DNA from: Pseudobacteriovorax antillogorgiicola
Lineage (GTDB): Bacteria; Bdellovibrionota_B; Oligoflexia; Oligoflexales; Oligoflexaceae
Reading direction: 5' to 3'
DNA length: 64,000 nt
Assembly (NCBI RefSeq): GCF_900177345.1
Contig: NZ_FWZT01000004.1
Location: 186,001 to 250,000 of the forward strand
Below, in pieces: positions 25,609-35,565 of this stretch. The translations under genes and the position numbers were made by a program. The notes below the pieces were generated by a model. The model did no database searches. It was not told the origin of the DNA and was given only the letters and a program-made list of their open reading frames with translations. Each line of letters opens with the position of its first letter. Within the stretch, counting starts at the first letter, position 1.

Positions 25609-27705
25609 TTAGGAAGCCTGTGAAGGCTTGGGTTGGTCATAATTTTCAAACTTGATCAGAAACTCTTGGAGCCGCTTCTTGCTGAGAGGCTTGCCAAGGA
25701 ATCCAGACATTCCGCAGGAAGCTGCCAACTCTTGCTCCTCTTTCATGACACTAGCTGTGAGCGCGACGATCGTTGGAGCGGGTGAGTTCCCTAGAGCTAA
25801 GATCTTGCGGGTGGCTTCAAAACCATCCATGATCGGCATATGACAATCCATAAAAACGATGTCGTAATTCTTCTGTTGGCACATTTTTAGAGCGACATCC
25901 CCATTGCTGGCAAAATCTGCGCGATAACCAAGCCTATCTAAGTAGCGCCGCACCAAATCAGTATTGATTTCATTGTCTTCCGCCACCAGGATTTGAAGGG
26001 GTTTGCGATCAGCTAAGAGCTGCGATGATTCTTTGCTCGAAGCGACTTCAGGAGCGCTAGACTTAGGCAGGTGGCAGGTAAATGAAAAGCGAGTGCCAAC
26101 ACCCACCTGGCTTTCAAGAGCAAAAACACCGCCCTGGGCTTGTACAAGCTTATAGGCAATGGCGAGACCCAAGCCAGTGCCTCCAAATTTTCTGGTAGTG
26201 GAGTTGTCGCCCTGATGGAAAGACTTAAAGACGTTCTCCTGCTGGTCAATGGGAATACCAGCGCCAGTATCTTCCACCACGAAGTCTAGGTAGTCTGCCG
26301 AGCTTCCCGGAGATAGAGTCACTGATACACCGCCCTCATTGGTGAACTTTATGCTGTTGCTAATTAAGTTGAGAAGAACTTGTCTCAGTCTGGTAGGGTC
26401 GCCATAGACCCATTCAGGAGTTTGTTCTGCGATGGTCACATTCAAATCTATATTCTTCTGGAAAGCCTTATCTAAAAACATGCTTACCACGTCGTTCATC
26501 AGATATGGGAGGTTGAAACTTATCCTCTCTAGATTTAAGTTTCCTGTTTCAATTTTTGAAACATCGAGGATGTCATCGAGAACACGCATCAAGTGCTGTC
26601 CAGATGACTCGATAGTCTTGATCCTTTGGCTAGCTTCTTCTGGGAGATTCATATCGGATAAAAGCTCTATATTGCCTAACAATCCATTCATCGGAGTTCG
26701 AATCTCGTGAGACATGTTAGCTAGAAACTGAGATTTTGCCACCATTGCTTGCTCAGCAAAACGCTTTGCTCGCTCCATATCTTGTTCCCGAGCTTTCAGA
26801 GCGGTGATGTCCTTCATAATCGTAGACACATACTCGGGATAACCGTGATGGTTCACATGGGCGATGATAGTTTGGAGAACAGGAACCTCATTCTTGTCTT
26901 TGTTGTAGATAGCTGTTTCGCCTGTCCAGGAACCATTCTTAATAGCTTCTGGAATCCCTTCACTTACCACGAGATCACTGGCCCATTGGGGATGGAATTG
27001 TGGAATGATCATATCTTGGGCATCCTCTTGTGAAACTCCTACCAGCTTATTGAAAGCTCGGTTGTGATAAATGATTCTTCCATGGCTGTCGGACATTCCG
27101 ATAAAGTCCTCCGCCTGATCAAAAACTTTTAAGAGGTTTTGCTGGATACTCGAAAGTTGCCTATTTTGTTGTGTCTGTTGGAGCACAAATTGCGAAAAGC
27201 GATAGAATAAGGCAAAGGCAAAGGCAATGCAGGTTGCCACTGAAAGAGTGTGTACTGTAGGGAGTATTGTTGCGCCTTGAAAAAATGGGTCTAGTTCCCG
27301 CGGCTTAACAATCTCAATAGTCACCTGGGCAACTAAATGAACACTAAAGTGAAGTATCGTCTGTTGCTTGCTGAGCAGAAATGGTGACACCGCGATCGCA
27401 ATGACGACCCAAGGTATCGCTGGTGATTGTGTTCCACCGGAGAAATAGGCGATGGCTGATAACAGGCATCCATAGGCAGCTAGTGTAAAAATTTTAAGTG
27501 GGCCAAGAAACCGTTCCACCAGGGTGCGGCTACAACCGGGACCCAGAGTTATAATGCCTAGAAGAGCGACACTGAGTAAAGGGGGGTAAAACTCGATGGT
27601 GAAGAAAGCTGCGAATACCAAGCAGACCGGGCAAAAGAAACGGCAAAGGTAAATGATTAACGTGGCTTCAATCTCTTTTTGAAGGCTTTCAGTACAAAAA
27701 TTCAT
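25609..27705 (-). CDS. Membrane hybrid histidine kinase (6TM-PAS-HisKA-HATPase-REC)
   Basis: About 698 residues. The first 180 residues contain about six hydrophobic helices; a PAS/PAC domain follows (about 200-315, with 'DFIGMSDSHGRIIYHNRAF' and TIMKDITALK), then HisKA (FLANMSHEIRTPMNG), HATPase (NLISNSIKF, DTGAGIP, GTGLGLAIA) and a receiver (VAEDNEIN, acceptor Asp in IVFMDCHMPIMDG, Lys in LGKPLS). The last 20 residues are a short basic/polar tail. It is the larger counterpart of the kinase at 17365, with a PAS added. The phosphate receiver beyond its own REC is not encoded nearby. I used the ATG at 27703-27705; another at 27744 is in frame. Confidence 0.93.
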   Translation of the reverse strand: MNFCTESLQKEIEATLIIYLCRFFCPVCLVFAAFFTIEFYPPLLSVALLGIITLGPGCSRTLVERFLGPLKIFTLAAYGCLLSAIAYFSGGTQSPAIPWVVIAIAVSPFLLSKQQTILHFSVHLVAQVTIEIVKPRELDPFFQGATILPTVHTLSVATCIAFAFALFYRFSQFVLQQTQQNRQLSSIQQNLLKVFDQAEDFIGMSDSHGRIIYHNRAFNKLVGVSQEDAQDMIIPQFHPQWASDLVVSEGIPEAIKNGSWTGETAIYNKDKNEVPVLQTIIAHVNHHGYPEYVSTIMKDITALKAREQDMERAKRFAEQAMVAKSQFLANMSHEIRTPMNGLLGNIELLSDMNLPEEASQRIKTIESSGQHLMRVLDDILDVSKIETGNLNLERISFNLPYLMNDVVSMFLDKAFQKNIDLNVTIAEQTPEWVYGDPTRLRQVLLNLISNSIKFTNEGGVSVTLSPGSSADYLDFVVEDTGAGIPIDQQENVFKSFHQGDNSTTRKFGGTGLGLAIAYKLVQAQGGVFALESQVGVGTRFSFTCHLPKSSAPEVASSKESSQLLADRKPLQILVAEDNEINTDLVRRYLDRLGYRADFASNGDVALKMCQQKNYDIVFMDCHMPIMDGFEATRKILALGNSPAPTIVALTASVMKEEQELAASCGMSGFLGKPLSKKRLQEFLIKFENYDQPKPSQAS

Positions 27706-28104
27706 AGGTAAACCTTTTGCTCCAGCCGATCTATGGCTTTGCATCGGCTATTTTCTTACTACAAATAAGGGGATAAACGCCTCTTTCGAATTTGTAATAA
27801 GGATATGTGTAGTCGTTTGCGCTAGTTTTTGGGTGGTAGGCGTAGCCTTTTACTTCGTAGCTGAATTCATTCATCCCGGTATAAATGACAGTCGGAGGAT
27901 TGAGACATGGCTTTCGCTTTTCACGTGTATATCAGTGCCAACAAATCTGGGTTCTTTTACTAGCCAAACGCAAGGGCTGCGTGGTTTGAAGCGGTTAAGA
28001 TTTCTTTCTTGGTCAAAGGTGAGTGAAAAAGCCAATCTTCAATTGAAATTAGCTGGCATAATAAGTGCTTGCAGTTGTTGTGAAGAATCAAAAGGAGGTT
28101 CAGT
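27706..28104 (+). other. Divergent intergenic region with a short interrupted ORF
   Basis: This 399-base gap separates the hybrid kinase (minus) from the trypsin-LRR gene (plus). At 27907-27963 an ATG eight bases after a good GGAGG opens an 18-codon ORF (MAFAFHVYISANKSGFFY). It ends at TAG, and the same frame then continues open for 20 codons to 28026. It may be a leader peptide or a decayed small gene. No promoter or terminator is clear. The trypsin-LRR gene itself has an AAAGGAGG just before its GTG. Confidence 0.3.
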
Positions 28105-30426
28105 GTGAAGTGGCGGATCGCAGCGCTATTACTAATTGTCCAAATGGTGTCATCTTGCTCAAGTGATCAAAATCGAGCAGAACAAATGACGTTGAAAATG
28201 GTTCATGGCTACGACTTACCTCAGGGTCACCCTTTGGTGAATGCTATCGTGGCTCTGGAAGATGCTCAGAGTAAGAAATCGTTCTGCACTGGAACTTTGG
28301 TACATCCCAAACTAGTTGTCACCGCAGCTCATTGCATTTTTAAAAAAACCGTACGGGACTATCAGCTGGCTTTTTACGGAGGAGACTCACCAGAAGTTCG
28401 TCAGGGAGAGGTCCATGAGGCATTCAAAAAGTCTCATAAGTACGATAGCAACTTCGATATCGCTTGGATTCGCCTTGCTGAACCAGCACCAGCCTATACA
28501 AAACCTCTTGAAATATGGAACGACCCCGATGTGATTGAGCCCGGTCAGGGGTTGACGATGGGAGGTTTCGGTCAGAAGAAAACCCACTGTTCTCTAAGCG
28601 ACCCAGATTGCTACGGTGGTGACTTAGCTTTTGTGGATACCATGTTGCAAGAGTATGTCAATCAAGGGCGTATCTTTCATTTGTTGCTTGTGGGACCAAC
28701 GCCGAACGAGGGGCCATGTTTTGGTGATTCGGGAGGGCCTTTAGGTGTCCAGAGGAATGGGCAATGGTATCTTTTAGGAAATTTCATGGGCTGGGATAAA
28801 ATTCTTGTTCAGGAGGATTATAACAGGCTCTGCGAAAATGGTGAGGCAATCTATAATTCTGTTGGGGCCTACGTTCACTGGATTGAGCAAAGCTCTGGTA
28901 TCCAACTAAACTTCGACGGAGATGCCAACCAAAGGCCTGCACCTCCTGTTTATCCAAGCAAGCCAGACTTAGATCAGAGTAGTTTTGTGGAATGGTGTGC
29001 TTATGATGACATTAAGTCACCAAGCTGGTTTACGACGCAAAGTATTATCAGACAAGCGGCGGACTTCGCTCGCAAACAAGATTCTAGTATTGAAGGTCGG
29101 GAGCTTTTCGAAGATTGCTATCTAGCGGAAGCATGGTTGACGATGATGTTTGCCAAAGATCCAACATTGAATTTCTCAATCAGTGAGTTTGGTCGAGGCA
29201 ACTTTGACTATTTCTTAGAAGATCTAAGACCACTTCAATCTCTACAAAAATTTAATATCAAGCGCTTGGTATTAGTCAACCACACCATCGTTGACTTAAG
29301 CCCGATCCTACACTTAACAAGTTTGGAAGAGCTTACCATAATGGACAACCACCCTCGGGTGCAGTTAAAAAAATCTTGGAACATTGAGCCACTGACCCAG
29401 CTTAAAAAGCTGACACTTTTCAACACCGGGTTTCCGCTCGATGCGCAAAGCTTGACGGGCAAGTCGAGCCTGAGTTTTCTAAAGCTTGGCTATATGGAAT
29501 CCCAAGGGTGGACCGAGATATCAGGCCTCAAAATCAAGACGATGATTCTCACTGATGTGAAGGGAGTACGATTGAGTGCACTAGATCCGCAGAGCCTGGA
29601 AGCATTGGAAGTGTCGGGCTCTCAAGATCTTGGGCTTACTGGTTCCTACCCCAAGCTGAAAAGCCTGCGTTTATACGAACCAAAACTCCAGGCGAATTTG
29701 TCATTGGGTCGTTTTCCATCCCTTCAGCAGCTCTATATTCAGGATAGCAACGTAGAAAGCCTTCTAGGCCTGAGCAGTTGCAAGCAATTGGAAGAAGTAT
29801 TTCTCATGAGAAATCGCAAACTCAAGACCATTGACGCCATTACTGACTTAGAATCACTTCGAATCTTGGAAGTCTTAGATGGCAGCCTAGAAGAGGCTCC
29901 GGTGCTTGCTGATCTACCCAAACTGGAGCATATCAGCTTTCGCGGTAATCAGATCGTTGAACTGCCTCCGCTTGAAGGCATGGCAAGTCTCAAAAGTTTA
30001 GACTTAGAAGGTAATCAAGTTGAGAAGTTAACACTGACACAGCCATTGGAATCTTTAACTCACTTCAACATCAGTAATAATCCTATTGGCAGTTTTGAAG
30101 GAGCAAGTTTCTTTCCAAACCTTGAGATGCTGATTGCTAGTAATGAGAAATACAAGAGCCTTACAAATCTAAGTGGCCTTGAAACTCTAGGAGAATTAAA
30201 GGAATTGAATGCCAGCCACAATCAAGTGAGCGATGTGCGCCCTTTAGTTCAGAATCAGAACTTAGGGGTGATTATTCTGAGTCACAATAATGTTGCTGAC
30301 TTTGGGGTCTTGAAGGAGCTTGAGAATGTGGTTTATCTGGAGGGGGTGAAGAACCCTGCTCCTAAGCAGTGCCCTTGGGGTGATAGCAAGGTTTGTCGGT
30401 TTGATTGGTTTCGTTTGAGTATTTAA
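28105..30426 (+). CDS. Trypsin-like serine protease lipoprotein with C-terminal leucine-rich repeats
   Basis: 773 residues. The signal ends in lipobox VSSC (Cys18). An S1 chymotrypsin-fold protease spans about 33-265: FCTGTLVHPKLVVTAAHC with H76, SNFDIAWIRL with D118, and GPCFGDSGGPLG with S209 complete the catalytic triad. The activation site equivalent is around KMVHGYDL rather than IVGG. A linker (about 270-300) and a small Cys-containing segment lead to some 15-18 leucine-rich repeats (about 370-760, e.g. LKSLDLEGNQVEKL), ending with QCPWGDSKVCRF as a cap. S1 proteases usually use pro-peptide or PDZ companions; a C-terminal LRR suggests target capture. The GTG start has AAAGGAGG. Probably anchored to the outer membrane. 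Confidence 0.9.
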   Translation: MKWRIAALLLIVQMVSSCSSDQNRAEQMTLKMVHGYDLPQGHPLVNAIVALEDAQSKKSFCTGTLVHPKLVVTAAHCIFKKTVRDYQLAFYGGDSPEVRQGEVHEAFKKSHKYDSNFDIAWIRLAEPAPAYTKPLEIWNDPDVIEPGQGLTMGGFGQKKTHCSLSDPDCYGGDLAFVDTMLQEYVNQGRIFHLLLVGPTPNEGPCFGDSGGPLGVQRNGQWYLLGNFMGWDKILVQEDYNRLCENGEAIYNSVGAYVHWIEQSSGIQLNFDGDANQRPAPPVYPSKPDLDQSSFVEWCAYDDIKSPSWFTTQSIIRQAADFARKQDSSIEGRELFEDCYLAEAWLTMMFAKDPTLNFSISEFGRGNFDYFLEDLRPLQSLQKFNIKRLVLVNHTIVDLSPILHLTSLEELTIMDNHPRVQLKKSWNIEPLTQLKKLTLFNTGFPLDAQSLTGKSSLSFLKLGYMESQGWTEISGLKIKTMILTDVKGVRLSALDPQSLEALEVSGSQDLGLTGSYPKLKSLRLYEPKLQANLSLGRFPSLQQLYIQDSNVESLLGLSSCKQLEEVFLMRNRKLKTIDAITDLESLRILEVLDGSLEEAPVLADLPKLEHISFRGNQIVELPPLEGMASLKSLDLEGNQVEKLTLTQPLESLTHFNISNNPIGSFEGASFFPNLEMLIASNEKYKSLTNLSGLETLGELKELNASHNQVSDVRPLVQNQNLGVIILSHNNVADFGVLKELENVVYLEGVKNPAPKQCPWGDSKVCRFDWFRLSI

Positions 30427-30544
30427 TTATATGGCCTAGGAGAATTTATTATAAGCCATAGATGTCTAACTGTATTAGTTAGCTAAATCATTTATTTTTC
30501 TCATAAACTCTATCTGCCTGAAATAACTTCATAAAAAATCTTTA

Positions 30545-30563
30545 TGTGCTCATGATGAGCACA
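30545..30563. promoter_or_regulatory. 19-base palindromic operator upstream of the barrel-metalloprotease operon
   Basis: TGTGCTCAT, one central G, ATGAGCACA: perfect 9-base arms. It lies 139 bases before the operon start in a 275-base AT-rich gap. One base between the arms and 19 bases in total suit a dimeric helix-turn-helix or Fur-family regulator. A weak Fur-box-like sequence on the minus strand at 30564-30582 (12 of 19 matches to GATAATGATAATCATTATC) touches it. Confidence 0.5.
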
Positions 30564-30701
30564 TGAAATTGTCATCATTCTCATGTAATATTAAGAAACC
30601 ATAAAAATGTAATTTATTTCCTACCAATTAGTATGCTAATGTTGGCCTACTTGACTTATTGACTGCCCAGCCAGTCGGAAGTAAACCGTGAAAGGAAGCA
30701 T

Positions 30702-31538
30702 ATGGGACTCGGAAATTTCTTAATTGTAGCTGCAACCCTCGTATCCGCCAAAGAAGCTCTTGCCCAGGAAGTAGTACAGACTAAACACACTGAAAAAACT
30801 TGGGGACTTTCCTTGACAGCTTCATTGAGCGAGACCCCAATTGAGTCCAGCAGCGTTGATCATTATCGACAGTATGGTTTGGCCCTTGTCACCTCTTTTC
30901 GGCCGAGTTTTCCGACAACAAGTTGGCTAAAGGACCCATTGCTAAGCGCGAAGTTTTCCTATGTTGATGAAATTGGCTACGAGGATAATAATTCTAATTT
31001 TCAAAACACGAAGTTGAGCTTCACAGGTGTCGGATTCGATTTCACAGATGACTTAAAGCTAAGTTCCGAATTCTCATCATACCTTGCAACTAATGATGAT
31101 TCGCGGAAATACTATGGCTTTGTTGGATCCATAAAGATAGCTCCTGCGCTTGCATACACGACGGCGATTCCAGGTCTCACCCTATCTGCTGGTTTAGGCG
31201 TATCATACAGCTACTACGAGTTTGAAACTAACAAGGGTGGTGTTTTTAACCCCGAGTCGCTCTATGAAGTGAGTTTTGGAATAGGGTACGAGATAGAGCC
31301 CGTTACTTTTAATATTGGTGGCTCAAATTCCACTGTTTTCTTGGCTGACGGCAGCAAGAAGGACGATATCTATAGTGGTCATGCTTCGATTACGTATTCA
31401 CAAACCGATCAACTTTCATACGGGCTAAGCCTTAGCAAAGAAGATCGAACTTATGGCTATGATGGCCTAACCCCAAACCTTAACTTTACTTACGCGGACC
31501 AGAGTCTTGTCACTGCGTCTGTAACGTATTCGCTGTAA
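30702..31538 (+). CDS. Outer-membrane beta-barrel protein
   Basis: 278 residues with a signal peptide (about 1-21, ending EALAQ). The mature chain is made of alternating aromatic/hydrophobic strands, e.g. WGLSLTASLSE, 'YGLALVTSF', LSAGLGVSYSYYEF and 'SYGLSLSKEDRTYGY', with about 10-12 strands and final residues VTASVTYSL, close to the C-terminal barrel signature. It is likely a small porin or assembly partner. A ribosome site (AAAGGAAG) precedes the ATG. The zinc metalloprotease gene starts 39 bases after its stop, so both are likely one operon. No specific family was recognised. Confidence 0.8.
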   Translation: MGLGNFLIVAATLVSAKEALAQEVVQTKHTEKTWGLSLTASLSETPIESSSVDHYRQYGLALVTSFRPSFPTTSWLKDPLLSAKFSYVDEIGYEDNNSNFQNTKLSFTGVGFDFTDDLKLSSEFSSYLATNDDSRKYYGFVGSIKIAPALAYTTAIPGLTLSAGLGVSYSYYEFETNKGGVFNPESLYEVSFGIGYEIEPVTFNIGGSNSTVFLADGSKKDDIYSGHASITYSQTDQLSYGLSLSKEDRTYGYDGLTPNLNFTYADQSLVTASVTYSL

Positions 31539-31577
31539 CGGTAATTTATGGAACGAAAGTCGCAAAGGAGTTTTTAC

Positions 31578-34500
31578 ATGACGAAACAGTTCAACAACCC
31601 ACTCAAAAAGGTATTGCTGGTGATGCTTGCCATCGCAGTAGTTCCTTCATGTCAGAAGAAAAGGTCTCCTGACTTCGTTCAGGGCGATGGAGAAAACCTA
31701 TACTCCATCTCAGATTACCAGGGTAAGAGTTTTACGATTACCACGGGGGCGAATAGGTTCAAGGGTCAAACATCAAAAGCAGATGTTATCGAGATTATCG
31801 ATGGCTTTGATGGAATCAATAGCCTCGATGCCGTTGAGTTTTCTGTGAGCGAGGGACTTTTCGCTAATATTGACCTTAGTGACTATTATTTCTATGGAAA
31901 AGAAAACGCAGATTATACGCTTAGCTACTCCATGACAGATAGCCATGTGATCCTCTCAAAGGTAGCAGCGAAAGAGGATATTCCTTCTCAGGAGCTTACC
32001 TACGCTACTAAACTAGCAAACGGTAGTTACTCTGTACCAATGATGGGCCTCCCTGTATCTCTTTATACAGTTGAAAAAGTTAAGGACTCTCGTGGCAAAA
32101 GTACTCAGCAGAACGCTACTTTTTCTAAAGACTATCTCTCAGAGTCAACGCACTTCAAGGTCAGCAAAGATAGTATCAAATATTTCGATGCTCCCAAGAA
32201 GTTGGATTTGCTTCCTGCGTCATTTTTTACTGGTGATGATGAGTGGGTTTATACAAAGACACTTGTTGGTCGTGCAATCAACAGCAAGTCGATTCTAGGT
32301 GATACACCTTCTGCACTAAAGATAAAATTTGCTCGTACTAAGAACAGTATCCTCGGTGTGGATCTAAATATCGCGAAAGAGCAAGAAGTGCTCGACCCGA
32401 CTAAGACTATTGTAGCTCTTGAGATTCCTGTTAAGTGGGTCGACTTTGCTCTTACAAAGTCTGGTTCAAACGCCCAACTCGAAGAAACTATGCTCGATGA
32501 TGATGAGTCAGGTGCCCGCTTCTGGGAGGAAAGAGCTTACGGCCTAGTCGACTTCAACAATGCTGATCGTCTTGGGCAAAGCTTAACGCAAGACAACAAG
32601 CTTGAAAAACTTGAGATTGGCAATGACTATTTCTCTTTTACTATCTATGAATCTACCACTGGAAACACATATAAGTACTCGCTTAAGAAAGACAATCGTA
32701 AGCTGGATGGGCAAAGAATCTTTGCAGCAGACAAGCGAATGTTTCATATTTTCTACAACAGGCGAAATGTGATCAATGGTAACCTTTATCAGCAAGATGC
32801 CGATTTTGAAAAGCTAGACTTTGCAAACCGGATCTATCCTGAAGATGGTGAAATCGTCTTTAATATTACCAAAAATACTCCAAATGACCCGATCTACTTG
32901 GAAGCTATTCAAGCTTCAGTTGACGCTTGGGACAAGGCTTTTACAGAAGCAGGAACCGGAATCAGGGTTCGCCTTGACGATAAACGGGTGGACCTTGGTG
33001 ATGTTCGCTACAACCAAATTTCATTCTACGGCTACGAAATTGACTCTTCCATGAATGGTGGTGGGATGCTTCTTGGTTTCGGGCCGTCGGTTCAGGACAC
33101 TAGAAATGGTGTCACCTTTTCAGCTTCTACTCATATCTATCTTCGCGCTTATCGCGAGGGAATCATTAGGAGTGTTAGAAGCTTTGTTCGAAACGAACTT
33201 GGGCTATATGATGACAAAGCAGTAAAGGGAATTCAACTAATCGATCTCGCTGATGGTATCCTGGAGGGGGGAGCGTTAATTAATAGCAAGATTGGGTTTG
33301 CAGAGTCAAAAGAATCCCTGTTTGATGTGAACGATGAAGACCTGTTTGCGCCAATTGCGAAAGCTAAAGTTAAACCTAAAGATTCAACAGAATTGCAAGC
33401 TGCTATTCCAGCGTTCGCTAGAACCTCATTTTCAGACTCTGGTTGTGGCTTTGCAGCAGTTGCTTCAAGCTCCAACAACTGGAAGAAAATTAGGAACGAG
33501 TGCTTAAAGGGAAATTCGAGTTTAGATTCTTACCTTAAAAAGTTGAAAGAAGCGCATTCGAACAATTCTGAAGTTTTGAACCTAGAAGGTGAGGAAGAGG
33601 CGATACTCTCCTGTGCTCAAAACTTGATGAAGGATACCTTAATTTCAACATTGATTCATGAAATCGGCCACAACTTAGGGCTTGGTCACAACTTTGCTGC
33701 AAGTAGCGATGAGCCTAACTTTGCCAAGAAAGAGGACAAGAAAACTTACGCATACCCTTCTTCTTCCGTAATGGATTACCCTGACAGAGACTTCGACCTA
33801 TTCTCTAAAGCAGGCCCGTATGATGTGGCCGCTATCAAGTACCTATATGGTAGAAAAGTAGATCTTAAGGATGGCACTACCGTTGAGATCCCAGCCAACA
33901 CTAGTGTCGCGGATGCTGCAGCTCAAGCAGGTAGCTCAAAAGATGAGTTGAAAAAATACCGGATGTGTACTGACTCTGAGAATAATGGCAACGATCCGTT
34001 CTTCGATCCTTTGTGTCGAAAATGGGATGTTGGATCTAAGCCTCAAGAGTACGTTACGTGGGCTGTTAGCCAGATACATGCTGGAATCATCCAAAATGGT
34101 TACGTGTACAATAACAAGGTTTTTAGTGGCAGAGTTGGTGTGGATACCTACTTCCTAGCGTTCAGGCAAATTTACGAGTACTGGAGATACTTGATCTACA
34201 ACTACCCAGGTGTTGGCCGGTATTTAGAAGGCGATAAGGGTACGTTAGAAGAGCTGCAGAAAATTGTTGATGCGGAAGCAGCAAATGGAAACGTTGAATA
34301 TAAGAACTATTTTGAGGCGTCAAAATTGATTTTTAACTTTTTGACAGATGTCCTCTTTCAGCCATTGAAAGTTTGCCAAGTATACAACGAGGAAGATCGA
34401 GCCAGCATTGTGGAGTTCAGAAAGTTTCGATCGAATCTGTTTGCGACCCGCGGTGTTACAGTTCAAAATTGTAAAGAGGCGGAGAAATACTTGGTCGAAG

Positions 34501-35534
34501 ATTATTCAGAGTTGCTAGGCGAAAACTTAGGTGTAATCGAGTATGGGCAAAGCGTTCAAAGCCTTGAGCTTGATCTCGACCCCGATGTTCTCGCTGAGAA
34601 GCTTAAGGAAGTTTATACGTATGCAGACTACTTCTCTGCTTTGAATCCTGTCTATTCTTATGGGTTTGAAGAGATTAAAAATTTGGCAATGGTTACGCTT
34701 TTCCGAAAGTCGCCAAACTTACAGCCAAACTTTAATAGAGGCTTCTACCCTTCTATGATGGACAGCCGAGAGTACAGCCAATTGATAAGAGAGAAGCTAC
34801 TTGATCGAGTGATTAATGGACTAGATGGGAAGACTGTGGGGTTAACTGGCGGTCACCTTCCATTCTTTAAAGAAGAGCAGGGAGTATACTTGACTGCACT
34901 TTCAACATTTATCAATCGGGCTGACAGGGCGAATTCGGCAAGTCGTCCGATTCGTAGAAGTTTTACTGCGACGGTGAAGCTGAATGAAAAGGCATCAGGG
35001 TATGCTGGAGATTCTGGTACGCTATATAGGCTAGATTCAAACGGAATGCTGAATATTGCGACAGAGTCTAGAAACCCTGACCTATACAAAATGATGAAAC
35101 GGCTTAATCTCCTTGATCAGCTGTTTAAGGGTGACATTGAGACCGTAGACATAGTTATGGAGAAGATTGAGAAAAACTCGGGTGACCTTAGAGTAGACTT
35201 TAATAGAAAGCGTCTGGAAGACTTTATGAGCCAGTTGCTTCGAGAAGCTGTAGATACTTTTGCGGAGGAGGAAATTTATTTCACGCCTGAGCAATATAAT
35301 GCGCTTCTTACTATGCTAGATATGGGTGACGATTTTGATAGGACTGAAGAAGGTGCCTTCGATGAGGTTATCGCTAATCTAAAGAACAAGCTTGTAGAGT
35401 TCACGGAAAATCGTTTCGAAATCAGTAAGTTAGATATCTTAACGAAAGATGAATTGAATAGCTTTATGAGTGTTCTGGGCAGCTCGGATCTTTCTGCACA
35501 ATATGGCCTTCTTTACAACTTGGTCGAACCTTAA
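31578..35534 (+). CDS. Large zinc metalloprotease lipoprotein (metzincin-like)
   Basis: 1318 residues. Lipoprotein signal with AIAVVPSC (Cys about 24). The catalytic site begins at H694: LIHEIGHNLGLGHN, i.e. HExxHxxxxxH with E695 as base. A Met-turn-like SSVMDYPDRD follows about 40 residues later, as in metzincins and in the exported zinc proteases I know as DUF5117/DUF4953. The 650 residues before it hold a beta-rich region and a segment 'AIQASVDAWDKAFTEAG' that commonly precedes the catalytic domain in that group. The 550 residues after it are mostly helical and unassigned. I used the ATG at 31578 because AAAGGAG lies just upstream; the ATG at 31548 adds ten residues before the signal. It probably digests extracellular or prey protein. 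Confidence 0.9.
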   Translation: MTKQFNNPLKKVLLVMLAIAVVPSCQKKRSPDFVQGDGENLYSISDYQGKSFTITTGANRFKGQTSKADVIEIIDGFDGINSLDAVEFSVSEGLFANIDLSDYYFYGKENADYTLSYSMTDSHVILSKVAAKEDIPSQELTYATKLANGSYSVPMMGLPVSLYTVEKVKDSRGKSTQQNATFSKDYLSESTHFKVSKDSIKYFDAPKKLDLLPASFFTGDDEWVYTKTLVGRAINSKSILGDTPSALKIKFARTKNSILGVDLNIAKEQEVLDPTKTIVALEIPVKWVDFALTKSGSNAQLEETMLDDDESGARFWEERAYGLVDFNNADRLGQSLTQDNKLEKLEIGNDYFSFTIYESTTGNTYKYSLKKDNRKLDGQRIFAADKRMFHIFYNRRNVINGNLYQQDADFEKLDFANRIYPEDGEIVFNITKNTPNDPIYLEAIQASVDAWDKAFTEAGTGIRVRLDDKRVDLGDVRYNQISFYGYEIDSSMNGGGMLLGFGPSVQDTRNGVTFSASTHIYLRAYREGIIRSVRSFVRNELGLYDDKAVKGIQLIDLADGILEGGALINSKIGFAESKESLFDVNDEDLFAPIAKAKVKPKDSTELQAAIPAFARTSFSDSGCGFAAVASSSNNWKKIRNECLKGNSSLDSYLKKLKEAHSNNSEVLNLEGEEEAILSCAQNLMKDTLISTLIHEIGHNLGLGHNFAASSDEPNFAKKEDKKTYAYPSSSVMDYPDRDFDLFSKAGPYDVAAIKYLYGRKVDLKDGTTVEIPANTSVADAAAQAGSSKDELKKYRMCTDSENNGNDPFFDPLCRKWDVGSKPQEYVTWAVSQIHAGIIQNGYVYNNKVFSGRVGVDTYFLAFRQIYEYWRYLIYNYPGVGRYLEGDKGTLEELQKIVDAEAANGNVEYKNYFEASKLIFNFLTDVLFQPLKVCQVYNEEDRASIVEFRKFRSNLFATRGVTVQNCKEAEKYLVEDYSELLGENLGVIEYGQSVQSLELDLDPDVLAEKLKEVYTYADYFSALNPVYSYGFEEIKNLAMVTLFRKSPNLQPNFNRGFYPSMMDSREYSQLIREKLLDRVINGLDGKTVGLTGGHLPFFKEEQGVYLTALSTFINRADRANSASRPIRRSFTATVKLNEKASGYAGDSGTLYRLDSNGMLNIATESRNPDLYKMMKRLNLLDQLFKGDIETVDIVMEKIEKNSGDLRVDFNRKRLEDFMSQLLREAVDTFAEEEIYFTPEQYNALLTMLDMGDDFDRTEEGAFDEVIANLKNKLVEFTENRFEISKLDILTKDELNSFMSVLGSSDLSAQYGLLYNLVEP

Positions 35535-35565
35535 TCGATTGAGTCATCAAAAAAAATTGAGTTAT

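Noticed and set aside
27833-28108. 91-codon plus-strand ORF before the trypsin-LRR gene
   Set aside because: GTG start without ribosome site, no domain, composition unlike neighbours, and it overlaps a better short ORF frame and the start of the protease gene.
31548-31577. Upstream ATG for the metalloprotease
   Set aside because: The ribosome site AAAGGAG lies between the two ATGs and the later one gives a proper lipoprotein signal.
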